From: Heterotrichella gracilis
Lineage: Eukaryota > Sar > Xanthophyceae > Tribonematales > Xanthonemataceae
Direction of reading: 5' to 3'
Assembly (NCBI GenBank): GCA_032358255.1
Contig: JAULBX010030041.1
Coordinates: 1 to 64,000 of the forward strand
DNA: 64,000 bases
Shown in pieces: positions 12,971 through 24,700 of the stretch (position 1 is the first letter of the stretch; every line of letters starts with the position of its first letter). Position numbers and translations under genes: made by a program. The notes under the pieces were generated by a model that had not been told where the DNA came from, did no database searches, and saw nothing but the letters and a program-made list of their open reading frames with translations.

Positions 12971-15035
12971 TCAAGTAGATGGTGGGAAGACATTAGCAGA
13001 GAATTGGCCAATAATGTTACCAGCTGGTGAATAGCGGCAGACCACAAAGGTCCCGCCACTGCAGGCACTGGATCCGCAACCCAGCTGTGTAGAGCCGGTC
13101 CAAACCATTTGCGTGAAGTGCCCAGAGCTCGGGCTGTAGTCGCCGCCGTACACATAATTCCTCCCCTCATCATACCAGACATCGGCAGCTCCACCACAGG
13201 TGTACCCCATGGCAATGTTCTCACCGTAACCCCCTCCAGATTGTGAGTGGGCAAACACGCAGTTGTTGGCCCTGCATGTGCGACAGAGTATCTATCAATG
13301 AACACAGTTTGAGTGCAGGGACGTTAATAATGGGGTGACAAGATACTGGAAAATTTGGTGTGGACATGCCAGGTGATCCCTAAAGCACAATGAATAATTT
13401 GCGCAGTCTGCTTGACAATGTAACATAATAGCGGAGATGGCATGCATGCATGCAAATGTTATAAACTAACTGCACTGAGGAACATATTTTGTTAGCACAT
13501 GTGACATTGTCACAGCACATGTGTCACAGCACTGCTTACCAAGACTGTGCAGATGCTGCCAAGCTTGGCGACCAAGACAGAGCAAAGGCCCTGCAGTAAT
13601 GGGAGCAGCCTGAGTCAGCCAACACATGTGCGTGATCATGGGATAATTCAATCTCTTCACATTTGGGTAAGGCATTTCATCAGCAAATGTCATGAGAGCA
13701 AATTTTCGAAATGCATGCTTAGGATCTTGAATATAAATTTGGAGGTGCAAACTCACATCGGTTACTATAACATTGGTCATGGTAATGATGATTTCCTACG
13801 ACAGGCCCTGGAGCACATGGGGTTTCAGTCCTTAAGATTGTGATCTTTCAACTTGCCTGTGAATTGCGCGGTACTGATTATGCTTTGCCAGGAGGATGCT
13901 TGCACAGTCGTCCCCTACACATGCACAAAATTGTTTGTCATGTTAAGTGTATGACGCTGGGGCATGTTCTCTCCAATGGAATCCATCTGTAAATTACAGA
14001 GTACATTAAATGCGTTACAGATTACATTAATGCATTCATGTCCTCCATCATGGATGCATCCATGCCTTTAGCATAACTGAATAATATACCGTCATTGGTA
14101 ACTTTACCTGGTGCTCCACTTGGTGATGAGCTGGCAGGAGGCAATGTTGGCATTTGTGTGTTTGCAGGGAGCAATGTTGGCAGTTCCTGGTTCGTAGGAA
14201 GCAAGGTTGGCAGCTCTGTGCTGACAGGAAGGAGTGTCGGCAGTTCCGTGTTGACAGGGAGCAGTGTTGGTAGCTGCTGTGGCAATGGCAGGATGACTGA
14301 GGGCAATGTAGTGACAGTGGGTAGGCTACTTGCGGATGCTGAAGCAGCTGCTGTTGCCGAAGTGGAGAAGCCACTTTGCAGATGCGGAAGATGTTGCAGT
14401 GCTGAACTGCAGTAGATGTCTCTCCCCAGGGCCTGCAAACACAACGTCGTTTATTGTACAGTAATTCCATTGATAATACCAACTAATTGGCCAGGCATGT
14501 ATGGATGGCATATTTGCAATGTGCTTTGCAACTTTAAACTCAAATCTGATTAGTGGGCACACTAAGCACAATTTGTCATGACATGCATCATAACAGCAGA
14601 CACATTACGGCACTGTCTACTGCCGTGCTGCACGGCAAAATAGCCATGTAGTATGCCACATTTCCTGTAGCATCTGCAGATGCATTTGGCAATGCACAAT
14701 AGGGATCTCACGCATTGCAGTAAGTATCCAGGAGGGACAAGCTTATTCAAGAGCTGAACTCTTAACTTTATCCTAGGTTTGTTGACAGCTATAGCCTGCT
14801 GAGTGTTGAATGTAAGCACAGCAACACGAGTCAAGGCAATACCTGAATCAGATGTGGGGTGGTCAACGGAGCTCTCGATGGACCTTGCAGCTTGGGGAAG
14901 GTCTAGCTCTTGACCTCTGAGTGAGCCACGAATGAACTGGCGGGCATTGGCATTGCCCAGCAGTATGCTCGACAGGCAAGTGGTGACAAGCAAGCCTGCC
15001 ATGAGAGCTCTGGAAACAAACAGCATGACGTTCAT
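12971..15035 (-). CDS. Secreted CAP/PR-1 (SCP) domain protein with proline-rich linker
   Basis: Exons on the minus strand: 15035 to about 14840 (3' end uncertain), 14432-14108, 13914-13857, 13590-13540, 13271-12971; phases close from the second exon on. ATG 15035 opens a signal peptide (FVSRALMAGLLVTTCLSS...ANA). The second exon encodes a linker of ~10-residue units such as LPTLLPVNTE. The CAP domain is built from three exons: ILLAKHNQYRAIH (helix 1 HN..R motif), ALSWSPSLAASAQSWA, then CVFAHS, GYGENIA, GHFTQMVW and CRYSPAGN, with the usual His/Glu pair and signature motifs. The intron after 13857 uses a GC donor (gcaagt). The first intron's phase does not match my best donor, so a small exon between 14840 and 14433 may be missing. 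Likely extracellular or wall-associated; substrate unknown. Confidence 0.85.
13855..13856 (-). other. GC-AG intron donor
   Basis: Exon ending CAC AG is followed by GCAAGT. Using it joins helix 1 (YRAIH) to ALSWSPSLAAS in the right phase; no nearby GT donor does so. Confidence 0.75.
14130..14290 (-). repeat. 30-bp coding repeat (proline-rich linker)
   Basis: Five or so units of about 30 bp encode LPTLLPVNTE, LPTLLPVSTE, LPTLLPTNQE, LPTLLPANTQ and MPTLPPASS. Such Pro/Ser/Thr linkers are often hydroxyproline O-glycosylated in algal extracellular proteins. Confidence 0.85.
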
Positions 15036-16129
15036 TCTGGTCAGTTGGAGCTGGTGCCAACGAGATAGCAGTGCACAGGCAGACAAGTGACAGACTCGGT
15101 AGCCAGGCGTTGAATGAGACCGCCGATGGTGTGGGCGACAGGGAACGCAAACCTCTTCCAGTGCCACAGTGTTGAAATGGTAAACGCTTGGTACTACCAC
15201 AACGACACAAGAGTAGGTGGTTTATGTAGTAGTACTACACGGTTTCAAAGTTTGAATTCAGCAGGCTGCCCACTTGCCCTATTGCTGACTCGGAGACGAG
15301 TAGGATGCCAACAAGTTTGAAAATCGAAGGATTAACCCTGTTTTGTTTCCCGCGGTTTTCACTCAGGCAGTGACTAGACATCGGCACCACCTGGTGGTCC
15401 ACCCCTCTGTCAGGGCAATCTCCCGCTCAAAAAGCAGAATTTGTCCAACGTCAGCAGTTTTGAAAGGGTGACTGGGCAGACAGTCGCTGTGAATCAGCAA
15501 AAAAAAATTATCACGTTGGCATTTGACAATGACATTGTCAATGACAAGCCCGCTACCATCTTGGCAAATGTTGATGCATGTACTGCCCCAGGACCTGGAC
15601 CCCAGTTCTTGACTCCACCCCACGGAAGTAGCTTCCCATGTGTCAAAAGAGTCCTGCTCAGGAGCTGAAAGCCAAGGGGCAGGCACTGCTGGATGAATGG
15701 CCACCAAGTGCCTGTGGGCACGCATGGCAACTTTGTGCCTATGGCTGCAGTACGCAGGCCAGGCTGTGTGACATGCGCACCAGCAATGTCATGGCATGTG
15801 CTTACAATCTGTATCACAACGGGGGCCCATGGCCCAGCAGGCATGAGCCTGAACACATAAAAACCCAAAGGACCCGCCCTTGAATAGCACGACAGCTGCT
15901 TATCGCCGCTACCCGCTATTGTCAAGGCTTGCTTAGCACTTGTAGCGCAAGTTGCCACCCCAAAATAAAAGCGACTGACAGTGTACAGAGTGCTGCATCT
16001 GCTATGGGGAATCTACATACGTTCTTCATAATGGTTGGTAACAGACTCCACATCAATCCAGCACAGATAACTAGAAGTACATCACAACCAGTGCAGCTAG
16101 AAACAGAATTACATCACCACCAATCCACC
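15036..16129. other. Intergenic region between two minus-strand genes
   Basis: Upstream of the CAP gene and downstream of the helicase stop. Longer open frames exist on both strands around 15400-15900 but show no family motif, so I do not call them. On the minus strand TGTAA at 16113-16109 lies about 17 bases after the helicase stop and fits a chlorophyte poly(A) signal. Confidence 0.5.
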
Positions 16130-19100
16130 TTATCGCCTCCGCCCATACTCCCTAGCATCCCCTGCCTCCTCTTCCCACTCCTCCTCCTCGTCATCACTAT
16201 CATTCCAGTCAGGGGCGCGGGCCCCACGCGGCCCTTCGCTGAACGCAAACTTGCCATGGGACACCTCAGCCAGCTGCACAGGCAACAGAGTGCATGTTCA
16301 GCGTCCTCAGTGATGACCCACATAGAGTGCACTGGCCTGGTTCCTGCACCCTAAACCCTAGGCCTCTCAAATGCTAACATCCACAGCATGATTGAATGCG
16401 CAGGCTTGCATTGAAGAAATGCCGGGGGGGGGAAATGGCAGGCAATTAAGGGGTAAATTCCAAAACAAAAACTGTGGTATATGCAACACAGCAGGACAGC
16501 TAGATTGACATTCATCCTTGCAGTCTTTGTCCCACCCTATTCTGTCACGAAAAGCCCACACCACTCCTAACCAAGCGAAATCACCACATGACACACATGA
16601 TTCCCGGTTCATTCCCGGTTCATCAAACTCACCTTGAAGTCCACCTGCAGCCTGCGCGACAGCTTGTCCAACACAAACTGCTCCGTGGCGTCAGCCAGGG
16701 ACACCACCATGCCAGGCCTGCAAAATGCCGTATACGTTACATTGCATCCCATCCAGTGACTCCTCATCTAAGAAGGAATTCCACATACGGGCGCATGCAG
16801 ATTCAGCACAGGCATCGTGGCGTGCAGACCTGGCAAGGGGCTGCATGTTGTTCATAGGACTAATCGTCCAAGCACCTGCATGGTGAGCTTGACCAGCGGA
16901 TGCTGCCGAATTTTCACTCATGAAGTCGCTTTGAAAACTTTAATCCTGCTAGTCTCCTGCCACACCACTGCCACTGCACCTTCCAACGCCACGCCTGAAC
17001 CATCTCCCTCAGGCGCGCATACAACACCCAGTACAACCCTCCCCACCCCCAGCCGCCCCCAGCCCCCCTCACCCACCTGCCCGCCCTGCCCGTGCGCCCC
17101 GCCCGGTGCGCGTAGTGCGACGCGTCCGAGGGCAGCTCCAGATTCACCACCACGTCGCACTCAGGCACGTCCAGCCCCCTCGCCACCACGTCGCTGACCA
17201 CCAGCGCGCGGTAGTCGCCCCGCCGGAACTGCTGCAGCACGCTCTGGCGCTGCATCTTGGTCATCTCGCCGTGCAGGCTGGCAACCTTCATGCCGCGCGA
17301 CTCCAGCTTGCCCTGCGTGTCCTGCAGGGGGTGCATGGGGGAGACGCGTGGGTGGGGTGCACATGCGGCCAACCATTGTCCGTCCTAGTGAAATGCAATT
17401 TACAGGTGGGAGGGCGACATGCCGCGCCATTTGCCTAGTCTTGTACTGCAAACCGTGTTCAAGGTAGGATGGGAGGAGACATATGGGAGGCCACCCATAT
17501 GACAATGGGTGGGGTAGCATGGCGGTCACGTTGCCTGTTTGTAACTGCAGTTGGCATACCCGTTTTGAGGCTGGGTGCCGTGATGCCCATAATTTCACCC
17601 CCTCCACCCACCCTCTTGAGCCTGTGCTTGAAGTTTGCCGCCACCAGCACCCACCACCCACCACTCACCCAGCAACCATACAGCCTGTGATTGCGACTAC
17701 CCCACCAACCTCGAGCCTGTGCTGAAATGTAACTGACATTTGGCAGGGATGACATGACGCGCCATTTCAGAATTTATTACCACAGGTGATGCGCATGTTC
17801 CACGTCTCCCACCACCAACCCACCTTGAGCCTGTGCTGGAAGTTCATAAACACCAGCGCCTGCTTGGCGTCCAGCGCGTGCAGCGTGCGGCGCAGCGCAT
17901 CCACCTTGTGCCGCCGGGGCACCAGCACCGCCGCATGCTGCAGCTGGGGGGGCATGATGTGCACCGCATCCGAGGTGGCAAACCCACCCGCGCTGCCTCG
18001 GGCACCTGCAGGGGTGGGAAGGGGGGCTGTCAACACCAGGATGGTGCACCAGGGTCTGTTCCCTTTCATTTACTCGGTCTCTAACCAGAGCAATGATATG
18101 ACAAGAGCCATGATTCTAGAGATAGGGCTCCTGTTGTAACCTAGCATAGGACCCATTATGCGCATTCTGCTGTAAGCAGGAAAATGCGTCCATGGTGTGA
18201 CACATGTAATGCGGGGGGATTGCGTCGCTTCTGTGGTAGCCTGCAGTGCAACAAACTTGCTCACCAACCCCAACCGCACCTGTGCTCTCCCTGTCCCCCC
18301 AGCCCCACGTCCCCACCACCCCCTGCACGCCCGCCACCTCCCCCTCCGGCTGCCGCTGCTGCGTCGCGCCCACGAAAACCCTCTCGGGGTTTGGACACCA
18401 CACCTGGCACTGGTCCAATACCTGGGACACAAGGGGAACGGTGCGTGAATGAAATGGGCATGTCGCATTTTGACGTAATCAGGATGGTGTGATGCCTATC
18501 AGGGCATGATGTGGCCCACACTGATGCAAAGCTGCGAAAGTTTAGCAGTCACCCTAATGCGTGATGCATAACAAGCAACTAATGGCCACCCCAAAATAAA
18601 TTGTACTTAAGGCCCAATCACAAACTCTTGTCAGGAGCATCGCATCCATCACATTTCATTACACTAAATTCAAATCTAAAATCAAATTATAATATATATA
18701 TCCATATCCATGTATATCGTCCTGCCCTTGTGTCTGGCTCGCTGACCCACCTTGGGCGTGAGTGTTGCGCTGACCACCACAGTCTGTCGCTGCTGTGGTA
18801 GCTTCCTGCCCACGTGGTCCACCAGGCGCGCCATATCCTCACGGAAATGTGGGGATAGCAGCTGGTCAACCTGGAGATGGGAAAAACAATCGATGATCAC
18901 ACATTGGCAGGACGGGTGTAAGCACGGCCCGCAGCGATGATGAACAAGAGCGAACAACATGCACAAGGTTCCCAAGTTGCTGCATTTCTCCTGAACACCG
19001 TAAGAATTACGGCGTAAGTCCCACTTGCAATCACGCCCACACTTTACGGCCCCCACATATGACCACTTCCTTGCGTTAGCCCCCACTACCACACATGGTA

Positions 19101-21090
19101 CCACCCAGCACATGTCACCACAGCACCCTCCGTCCCCCCCCGCCCCCCCCACCTCATCCAGCACCAGTATGCCGCATGTGTGCGAGGTCAGCGCCCCCGA
19201 GCGGCTCATCTCAGCAAGCCTGCCGGGTGTGCCCACCACCAGTATGGGGCGGTTCTCCTTCAAACCAACAGCCTGCAGGGAGGCAAGGGGTGGTGGGGTA
19301 GGGTGAGAGCAAGAGCAAGGAGGAATATGTGCCCAGGCACTACAGATGAATTTTTGTGATCAGTGGGATATGGCGAGTAGCGTGAGCATGCAAGGCGGCA
19401 GGTCCCGGCAAGGACACCGTACCAGAGCGCATCTGTGTGTGGCTTGGGGCCGCTATGGGCCGTCTGAGGTGGACATATGATGATGGTATTAAATAGGACG
19501 TAGGAGGCCAACTGGATGCGATGGATCCGCAGGCGTGTCAAATGCAAGATTGCCCCGTGCGTCTGATGGTTGATATCACTCCGGCTCCCCCGCCACCTCC
19601 TCCCCCCACCCCCGCCACCCACCTGCCGCTCTGGGTTGGCCCCAAAGATGCACTGCTGATGCAGATAGAGGGAACGGGATGCGGTCAATTCTTATGGTGT
19701 GTCATTTGCATGCCGCCTTCCCCCTTAAACTCCCCGCCACCTCCCCCCCACCTGAACGCATCCCTGCCACCCACCTGCCGCTCTGGGTTGGCCCCCCCTA
19801 TGCACTGCTGCACCGCGGTGCGCGCCTGGGGCGGCAGCAGGCTCTGCGCCACGCGCACAATCTGCATGGCAAGCTCACGAGAGGGCGCCACCACTATGGC
19901 CTGCACCTGCCCCTGGTGGTGCTGGCGCAGCCCCTTGGCGGCGTGCGCCTCGTACTCGCGCTCCGCCTTTTGGATGGCCAGGGAGAGCACGGGGAGGAGG
20001 TAGGCCAGCGTCTGTGATGGGGTGGGGATTCAAGGTTTGGAAAATAGGGCGAGGTAAGGGTGCGGCTTAGGGTGTGCTTACATCATAAAATGAATAGGTG
20101 GAACAAACAGGCCAGGAAAGAACTGCGTGGCGCCGCATGTGCAAGACTGACTGCTATTGTGGCTCTATTGCTGGAAAGCATGTAACTGACTGACCACCAA
20201 ACTAAGGGTGTGGCTGTGTAACAGGCCAGGTCTGCCTGCATTTGCCATGCCTGCTTGTTTGCCACTGATTTCATTGTTGGAGCTCTAACGGATCCAACGA
20301 CAGCTGAGCAGTGCACTGCGCTGCGGTGCATGGTCCAATACCCTAAACCCTGGGCTAGGGTTTTACCTTGCCAGACCCTGTGTAGCTGCGCAGCGCTGCG
20401 TTCTTGCCAGCCAGGATGAGTGGGGCGGCTTCTAGCTGAACGTCCGTTGGCGCCAGAATGCCATTGGTGGCAAGGCCCACCTGCGACACGTGGGTTTAGG
20501 GTTTAGGGTTTGGGTTTAGGGTTTCTCAGGAGGGGTTGAGAGGCGGCTAGGACTCTAGTAGGAGGTTGTGCAAGGGGTGGTGTAGGGTGTCGGTTTTTTT
20601 TGTTTAAGGGGTGGAGTGGGGCAGGCGTAAGAGGTTGTGTAGGGTTTAGGGTCTGCCACCTGCTGGCCATGCCTTCCTAGTTTTCCATATGCATGCATAT
20701 GCAGGTACCTACAACATTTGCTACACACCCTGTAGCCCCTACCAACGACCTCATGGCTACCAAAAATACAGTAAAATACACACAGTATAGGAGCAAAACG
20801 GCAAGGTACCCTACCGTGACGCGGTCGTCTAGGCCAAGCTGCTCAAAGGTTGGTGTTGAGGCTGCGCTTCCCGTGCTCGTCTCCCCTACTTCTGATATGG
20901 CGGCCACTTTTGTGTTACGCATCCCTGACAGTGGTGCAAGCCATGGAGTAGAGGCTTTGCCCCACCGGGGTGCGGAGGTGTGGAAATACCGCAAGGGGGC
21001 TCGGAGCGCACACTGCCCGCCACATACACGCAAGCTGGACAGCGCCAGGCAGCTAAACCGCCCACAGCGTAACGCTGTCGTCATGTTCAT
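16130..21090 (-). CDS. DEAD-box-family RNA helicase with DEVD motif II, probably organellar
   Basis: ATP-dependent RNA helicase. Exons (minus): 21090-20815, 20480-20367, 20011-19775, 19272-19153, 18870-18751, 18421-18265, 18005-17824, 17321-17077, 16717-16633, 16273-16130; all phases close, about 559 residues. The N-terminus is Arg/Ser/Ala-rich with RYFHTSAPRW, a mitochondrial-type presequence. Motifs in order: Q motif (FEQLGL, then PTDVQ), I SYTGSGK, Ia PSRELAMQ, Ib TPGRL, II LDEVDQLL, III SATL, IV ALVFMNF, V ARGLDVPECD, VI HRAGRTGRAG. The C-terminal domain ends in an acidic tail (NDSDDEEEEWEEE). Motif II is DEVD instead of DEAD, spelled across an exon junction (E|VD), so this residue pair depends on the splice call. 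The exon at 18421-18265 encodes a Gly/Arg-rich insert whose end was chosen by phase. Possible role in mitochondrial or plastid RNA or ribosome maturation. Confidence 0.92.
17607..17745 (-). repeat. Decayed copies of a helicase exon end in its intron
   Basis: The exon edge at about 17818-17860 (plus strand CTTGAGCCTGTGCTGGAAGT) recurs at 17611 (CTTGAGCCTGTGCTTGAAGT) and in a shorter form at about 17709 (CTCGAGCCTGTGCTGAAATG). Confidence 0.8.
19617..19662 (-). repeat. Copy of a helicase exon end with donor
   Basis: On the minus strand it reads GGGGCCAACCCAGAGCGGCAG then GTGGGTGG, like the true exon end at about 19812-19770 (…GCNPERQ-type peptide ANPERQ). The copy lies 150 bp into the following intron. 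Confidence 0.8.
20497..20523. repeat. Interstitial TTTAGGG repeats
   Basis: GTTTAGGGTTTAGGGTTT and a further unit in the first helicase intron. Confidence 0.85.
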
Positions 21091-21781
21091 GCTTCACAGC
21101 ATCCACGAGGCCTTTCAAGCGCTGTGGTCTTGGAGATATAGCACTCCAGTTTGGTGCGAACGTTTCGTGACCAAGGTACCCTGAGTAGGGTGGTGGGTGG
21201 CTGGGGTTGTGTAGCAAGCACCCTTGAAGCAGACAAGTACAAGAGCTGTAATAGGGTTGTGATGCAGCCTGATTTGCACGCTTCAGGCGGGTCTTTGTCT
21301 TTGCAACACTTGCCAAGACAAGTTGAAAGTTTACTGCACTACCGAAGTGAAGTGCCGACACCAAGCTCCCCGGTAGAAATGCGGCCCAAGTGCCTAACTG
21401 GAGCCAGATGTGTGCCGGGGACTGGACTTTGATCGGTGATTCTGGCTCCATCAAAGTGCCACCCACCCACGTGCCATCCACTCAGGCGGCCGGGCGCCCA
21501 GCCGTCAGGCAAACCTATCAGTGTGCAAGCAGCAGCAAAACCCATGCAAACTACAGCCTTCCGCTCAAATGGCTGAACCCAAATCAGCTTAGTTTGCTCC
21601 TCTGCTACCACGACTGTATAGCGCATCTTCAGCAGTGCTACCCACTGTGTTACCCACCGCATGCATGCATAGCGAGGCTGCCAGAGCTTAAGGGTGCAGC
21701 CGGTCCCCACACACCCTTTTCTGGCGGAGCATGAGTTAGCTAGCACTAATTCCCCGCCTGGTTGTGTCCCAACTAGCAGCC
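21091..21781. promoter_or_regulatory. Divergent intergenic region (helicase / NOP56)
   Basis: About 690 bp between the start codons of the minus-strand helicase and plus-strand NOP56; it must hold both promoters. No clear TATA box or shared motif is seen. An ATGCATGCAT lies near 21660. Confidence 0.5.
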
Positions 21782-24700
21782 ATGACGACGTACATGCTCT
21801 TCGAGTCAGCCACGGGCTTCGCCTTGTTCGAGGTGAAGGCCATGGACGAGATAGGCCAGAGCTCCGACGCGGTGCAGCAGGCAGTCACCGAGTTTGAGCG
21901 CTTTGGAAAGGCGGTCAGCTTCATCGCGCTCTCCCCGTTCACCTCTGCAGCCATGGCCCTGGAGCAAATCAACGCAGTGTCAGAATCGCAGCTCACGGAC
22001 GAGCTGAAGCACTTTTTGGAGCTCAACTTGCCAAAGGTGGGTAGCCTCCTATCTGTAATGGGCAGCGTGGTAGTAAGAAGGCATGGGTGTGTTGGTGGGA
22101 GGGTTGGATGGCCTGATGGTGTCGAGAATTTGAGCCAAGTTTGGGTGGGGTGGTGCACAGAACCAACAACCACATGCTCGCTTGGAACATCCTTTATAAG
22201 TGGCTTCAGATTTGAAGGGTTAGAACATACCTTGACACACCAACCTTCTGTATCAGTATTTGCATCCACCCTGGGAGCACTATGGTGCACCACTGCTTCC
22301 CTTTGAGAGCCTATTGCAAGGCGGCAACAGCCCCAACCCCCTGGGGAGGGGGAGGGGGTGTGCGGGTGGAGGAGGCAGGGGAGGTGGCCATGTAGGATCA
22401 TGGCAGTCCATGCTCCATTGCCACAATGCTTTCCCGCCACCGCATGGCCTTTCCACAGGTTGCTGCCGCACCCACCTGGTCGGGTGCATGGCACTGCATC
22501 ACGGTGTGGCAGCTGGGTGAAGAAGGACCCTAACTCCTAGACCCTAAACCCCAACCCACGATGTGCACCCAGGTGAAGAAGGACAAGAAGGTCCCCAAAC
22601 ACCAAACCCTAAACCCCATACCCTAAACCCCAAACCACGGTGCACCCTGCAGGTGAAGAAGGACAAGAAGGCCAAGTTCCAGCTGGGCGTGAGCGACCCC
22701 AAGCTAGGGTCTGCCATCCAGGAGGAGACCTCCCTCCCCTGCGTGTCAAACGAGATCATCGGCGAGGTGCTGCGCGGCATCCGCACCCACTTCACCCGCT
22801 TGGTATCCTCCCTCTCGGACACCGACCTGGGCAAGGCGCAGCTGGGTTTGGCCCACTCCTACTCGCGCGCCAAGGTGATGCGAGTTGTCACACAATGAAA
22901 ATTGAGTTTGTTTTATGAGACATACGTTTCATAACATGGTTAGTTAATTACATGCATTCCAGCAATGCAGCCAGGTTAGCAGTCAGTCTTGCACATGCGG
23001 CGCCACGTGCAAGTTTCATAACATAAAAGGGTTAATCAATATATCACTGATACTGCTGAAAAAGTGATACTGCTGAAAAAGTTCGTATACCGTGTGTCTT
23101 CAAGTGAAGTTCAATGTGAACAAGGCAGACAACATAAAGTATAGCATAAAAGGGCTAAATTAACGTTCCACTAAATGACTGTGTATTCCATGTGCGTTCC
23201 AGGTGAAGTTCAACGTGAACAAGGCAGACAACATGATCATCCAGGCCATCTCCCTGCTGGACACCCTCGACAAGGACATCAATACCTTTGTGATGCGGGT
23301 GCGCGAGTGGTACTCGTGGCACTTCCCCGAGCTGGTCAAAATCGTGAACGACAACTACCAGTACGCCAAGCTGTGCCTGCTCATCAAGGAGAAGTCCAGC
23401 CTGACCGAGGAGAGCGTGGCCGCCCTGCAGGAGGTAGGGAGGGCTATGGACTCTATGCCACAGAAGCGTGAACCCCAAAGGAATGCTGGATTGCAAATAC
23501 CTGTAGTGCACGTTCTGCAGTCGCAACATATTGGACCCTTATACAATGCATACTGTTGTATGCCTGCGAGGAAAACTGTGACATCCTGTTACCATGCACA
23601 CCATCATGAAAGCCCCGTTGTCATGCCTGCATTTTCGTGGCTTGGAAACAGAAGAAAGGAGAAGGAACAGACTCCGCACAGCAAAAGCGGCAATAACAGT
23701 AAAGCTACCCAAGTCTTGAAGCCCATCCCTCGTAGCTGAATGGATCCACAAATTTACAGGTCACCCTTGATGAGGACAAGGCCAAGGAGATCTGGGAGGC
23801 CTCCAAGACCTCCATGGGCCAGGACATCTCGCCCATCGACCTGATCAACATCGAGACATTCGCCACGCGGGTCATCTCGCTGGCAGAGTACCGCCACAAG
23901 CTGCACACCTACCTCACCGACAAGATGCACGTGGTGGCGCCAAACCTGTCCAGCTTGATCGGCGAGGCCGTGGGCGCGCGCCTCATCTCGCACGCAGGTG
24001 GGCAGATTATCTAGGAACTGGCTTAGGGTTCAGGCTGTGGGTACGGCGCTTATCTTGTAGGATTTAGGGGTTGGCCTAGGGTCGAGTACCGCCACAAGCT
24101 GCACACCGTGGGCGCGCGCCTCATCTCGCACGCAGGTGGGCAGGGTTTGAAGTTAGGGTACAGCCTAGGCTGAGGCGGCGGGCGGCAATCATTCTCCCAG
24201 CAATGGCCGCGGTCATGGCTGCACACAGCACTTGGCTGCACACAGCACGGTGTGCATGGAGGGATAGGTGGGGTGCTGTGCATGGTACTGGAAATAGTGT
24301 GGGTTCCATGGCACTGTGAGATTCACATGGCGCTGCCCGGCTGTGAACCATGCACCGCATATAACCATGCACTCGCCATGTGTCGCCGCCTCGCGCGACA
24401 TCTGCCCCTACTTTTGAGACAGCCAGCGAGTGCACCCCCTTGATGCACATCATCACACCCAGGCACTGCAGCTCCCACACACATCCAGCCATTGACCGCA
24501 CCACGCCCACTCACCCTCACCTTCACTGCATGCCACCATGCACTGCACCATGTGTGGCCGCCTCCCGTTCTCTGCCGCGCCGCCCTTGGTCCCATCACTC
24601 ACTCACCCCCCACTCCAGGCTCGCTCACCAACCTGGCCAAGTACCCCGCCTCCACCGTCCAAATCCTGGGGGCCGAGAAGGCGCTGTTCCGCGCCCTGAA

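Noticed and set aside
15363-15958. Open frames of 120-154 codons on the minus strand
   Set aside because: No family motif, no splice partner and no start context; the plus strand is equally open here.
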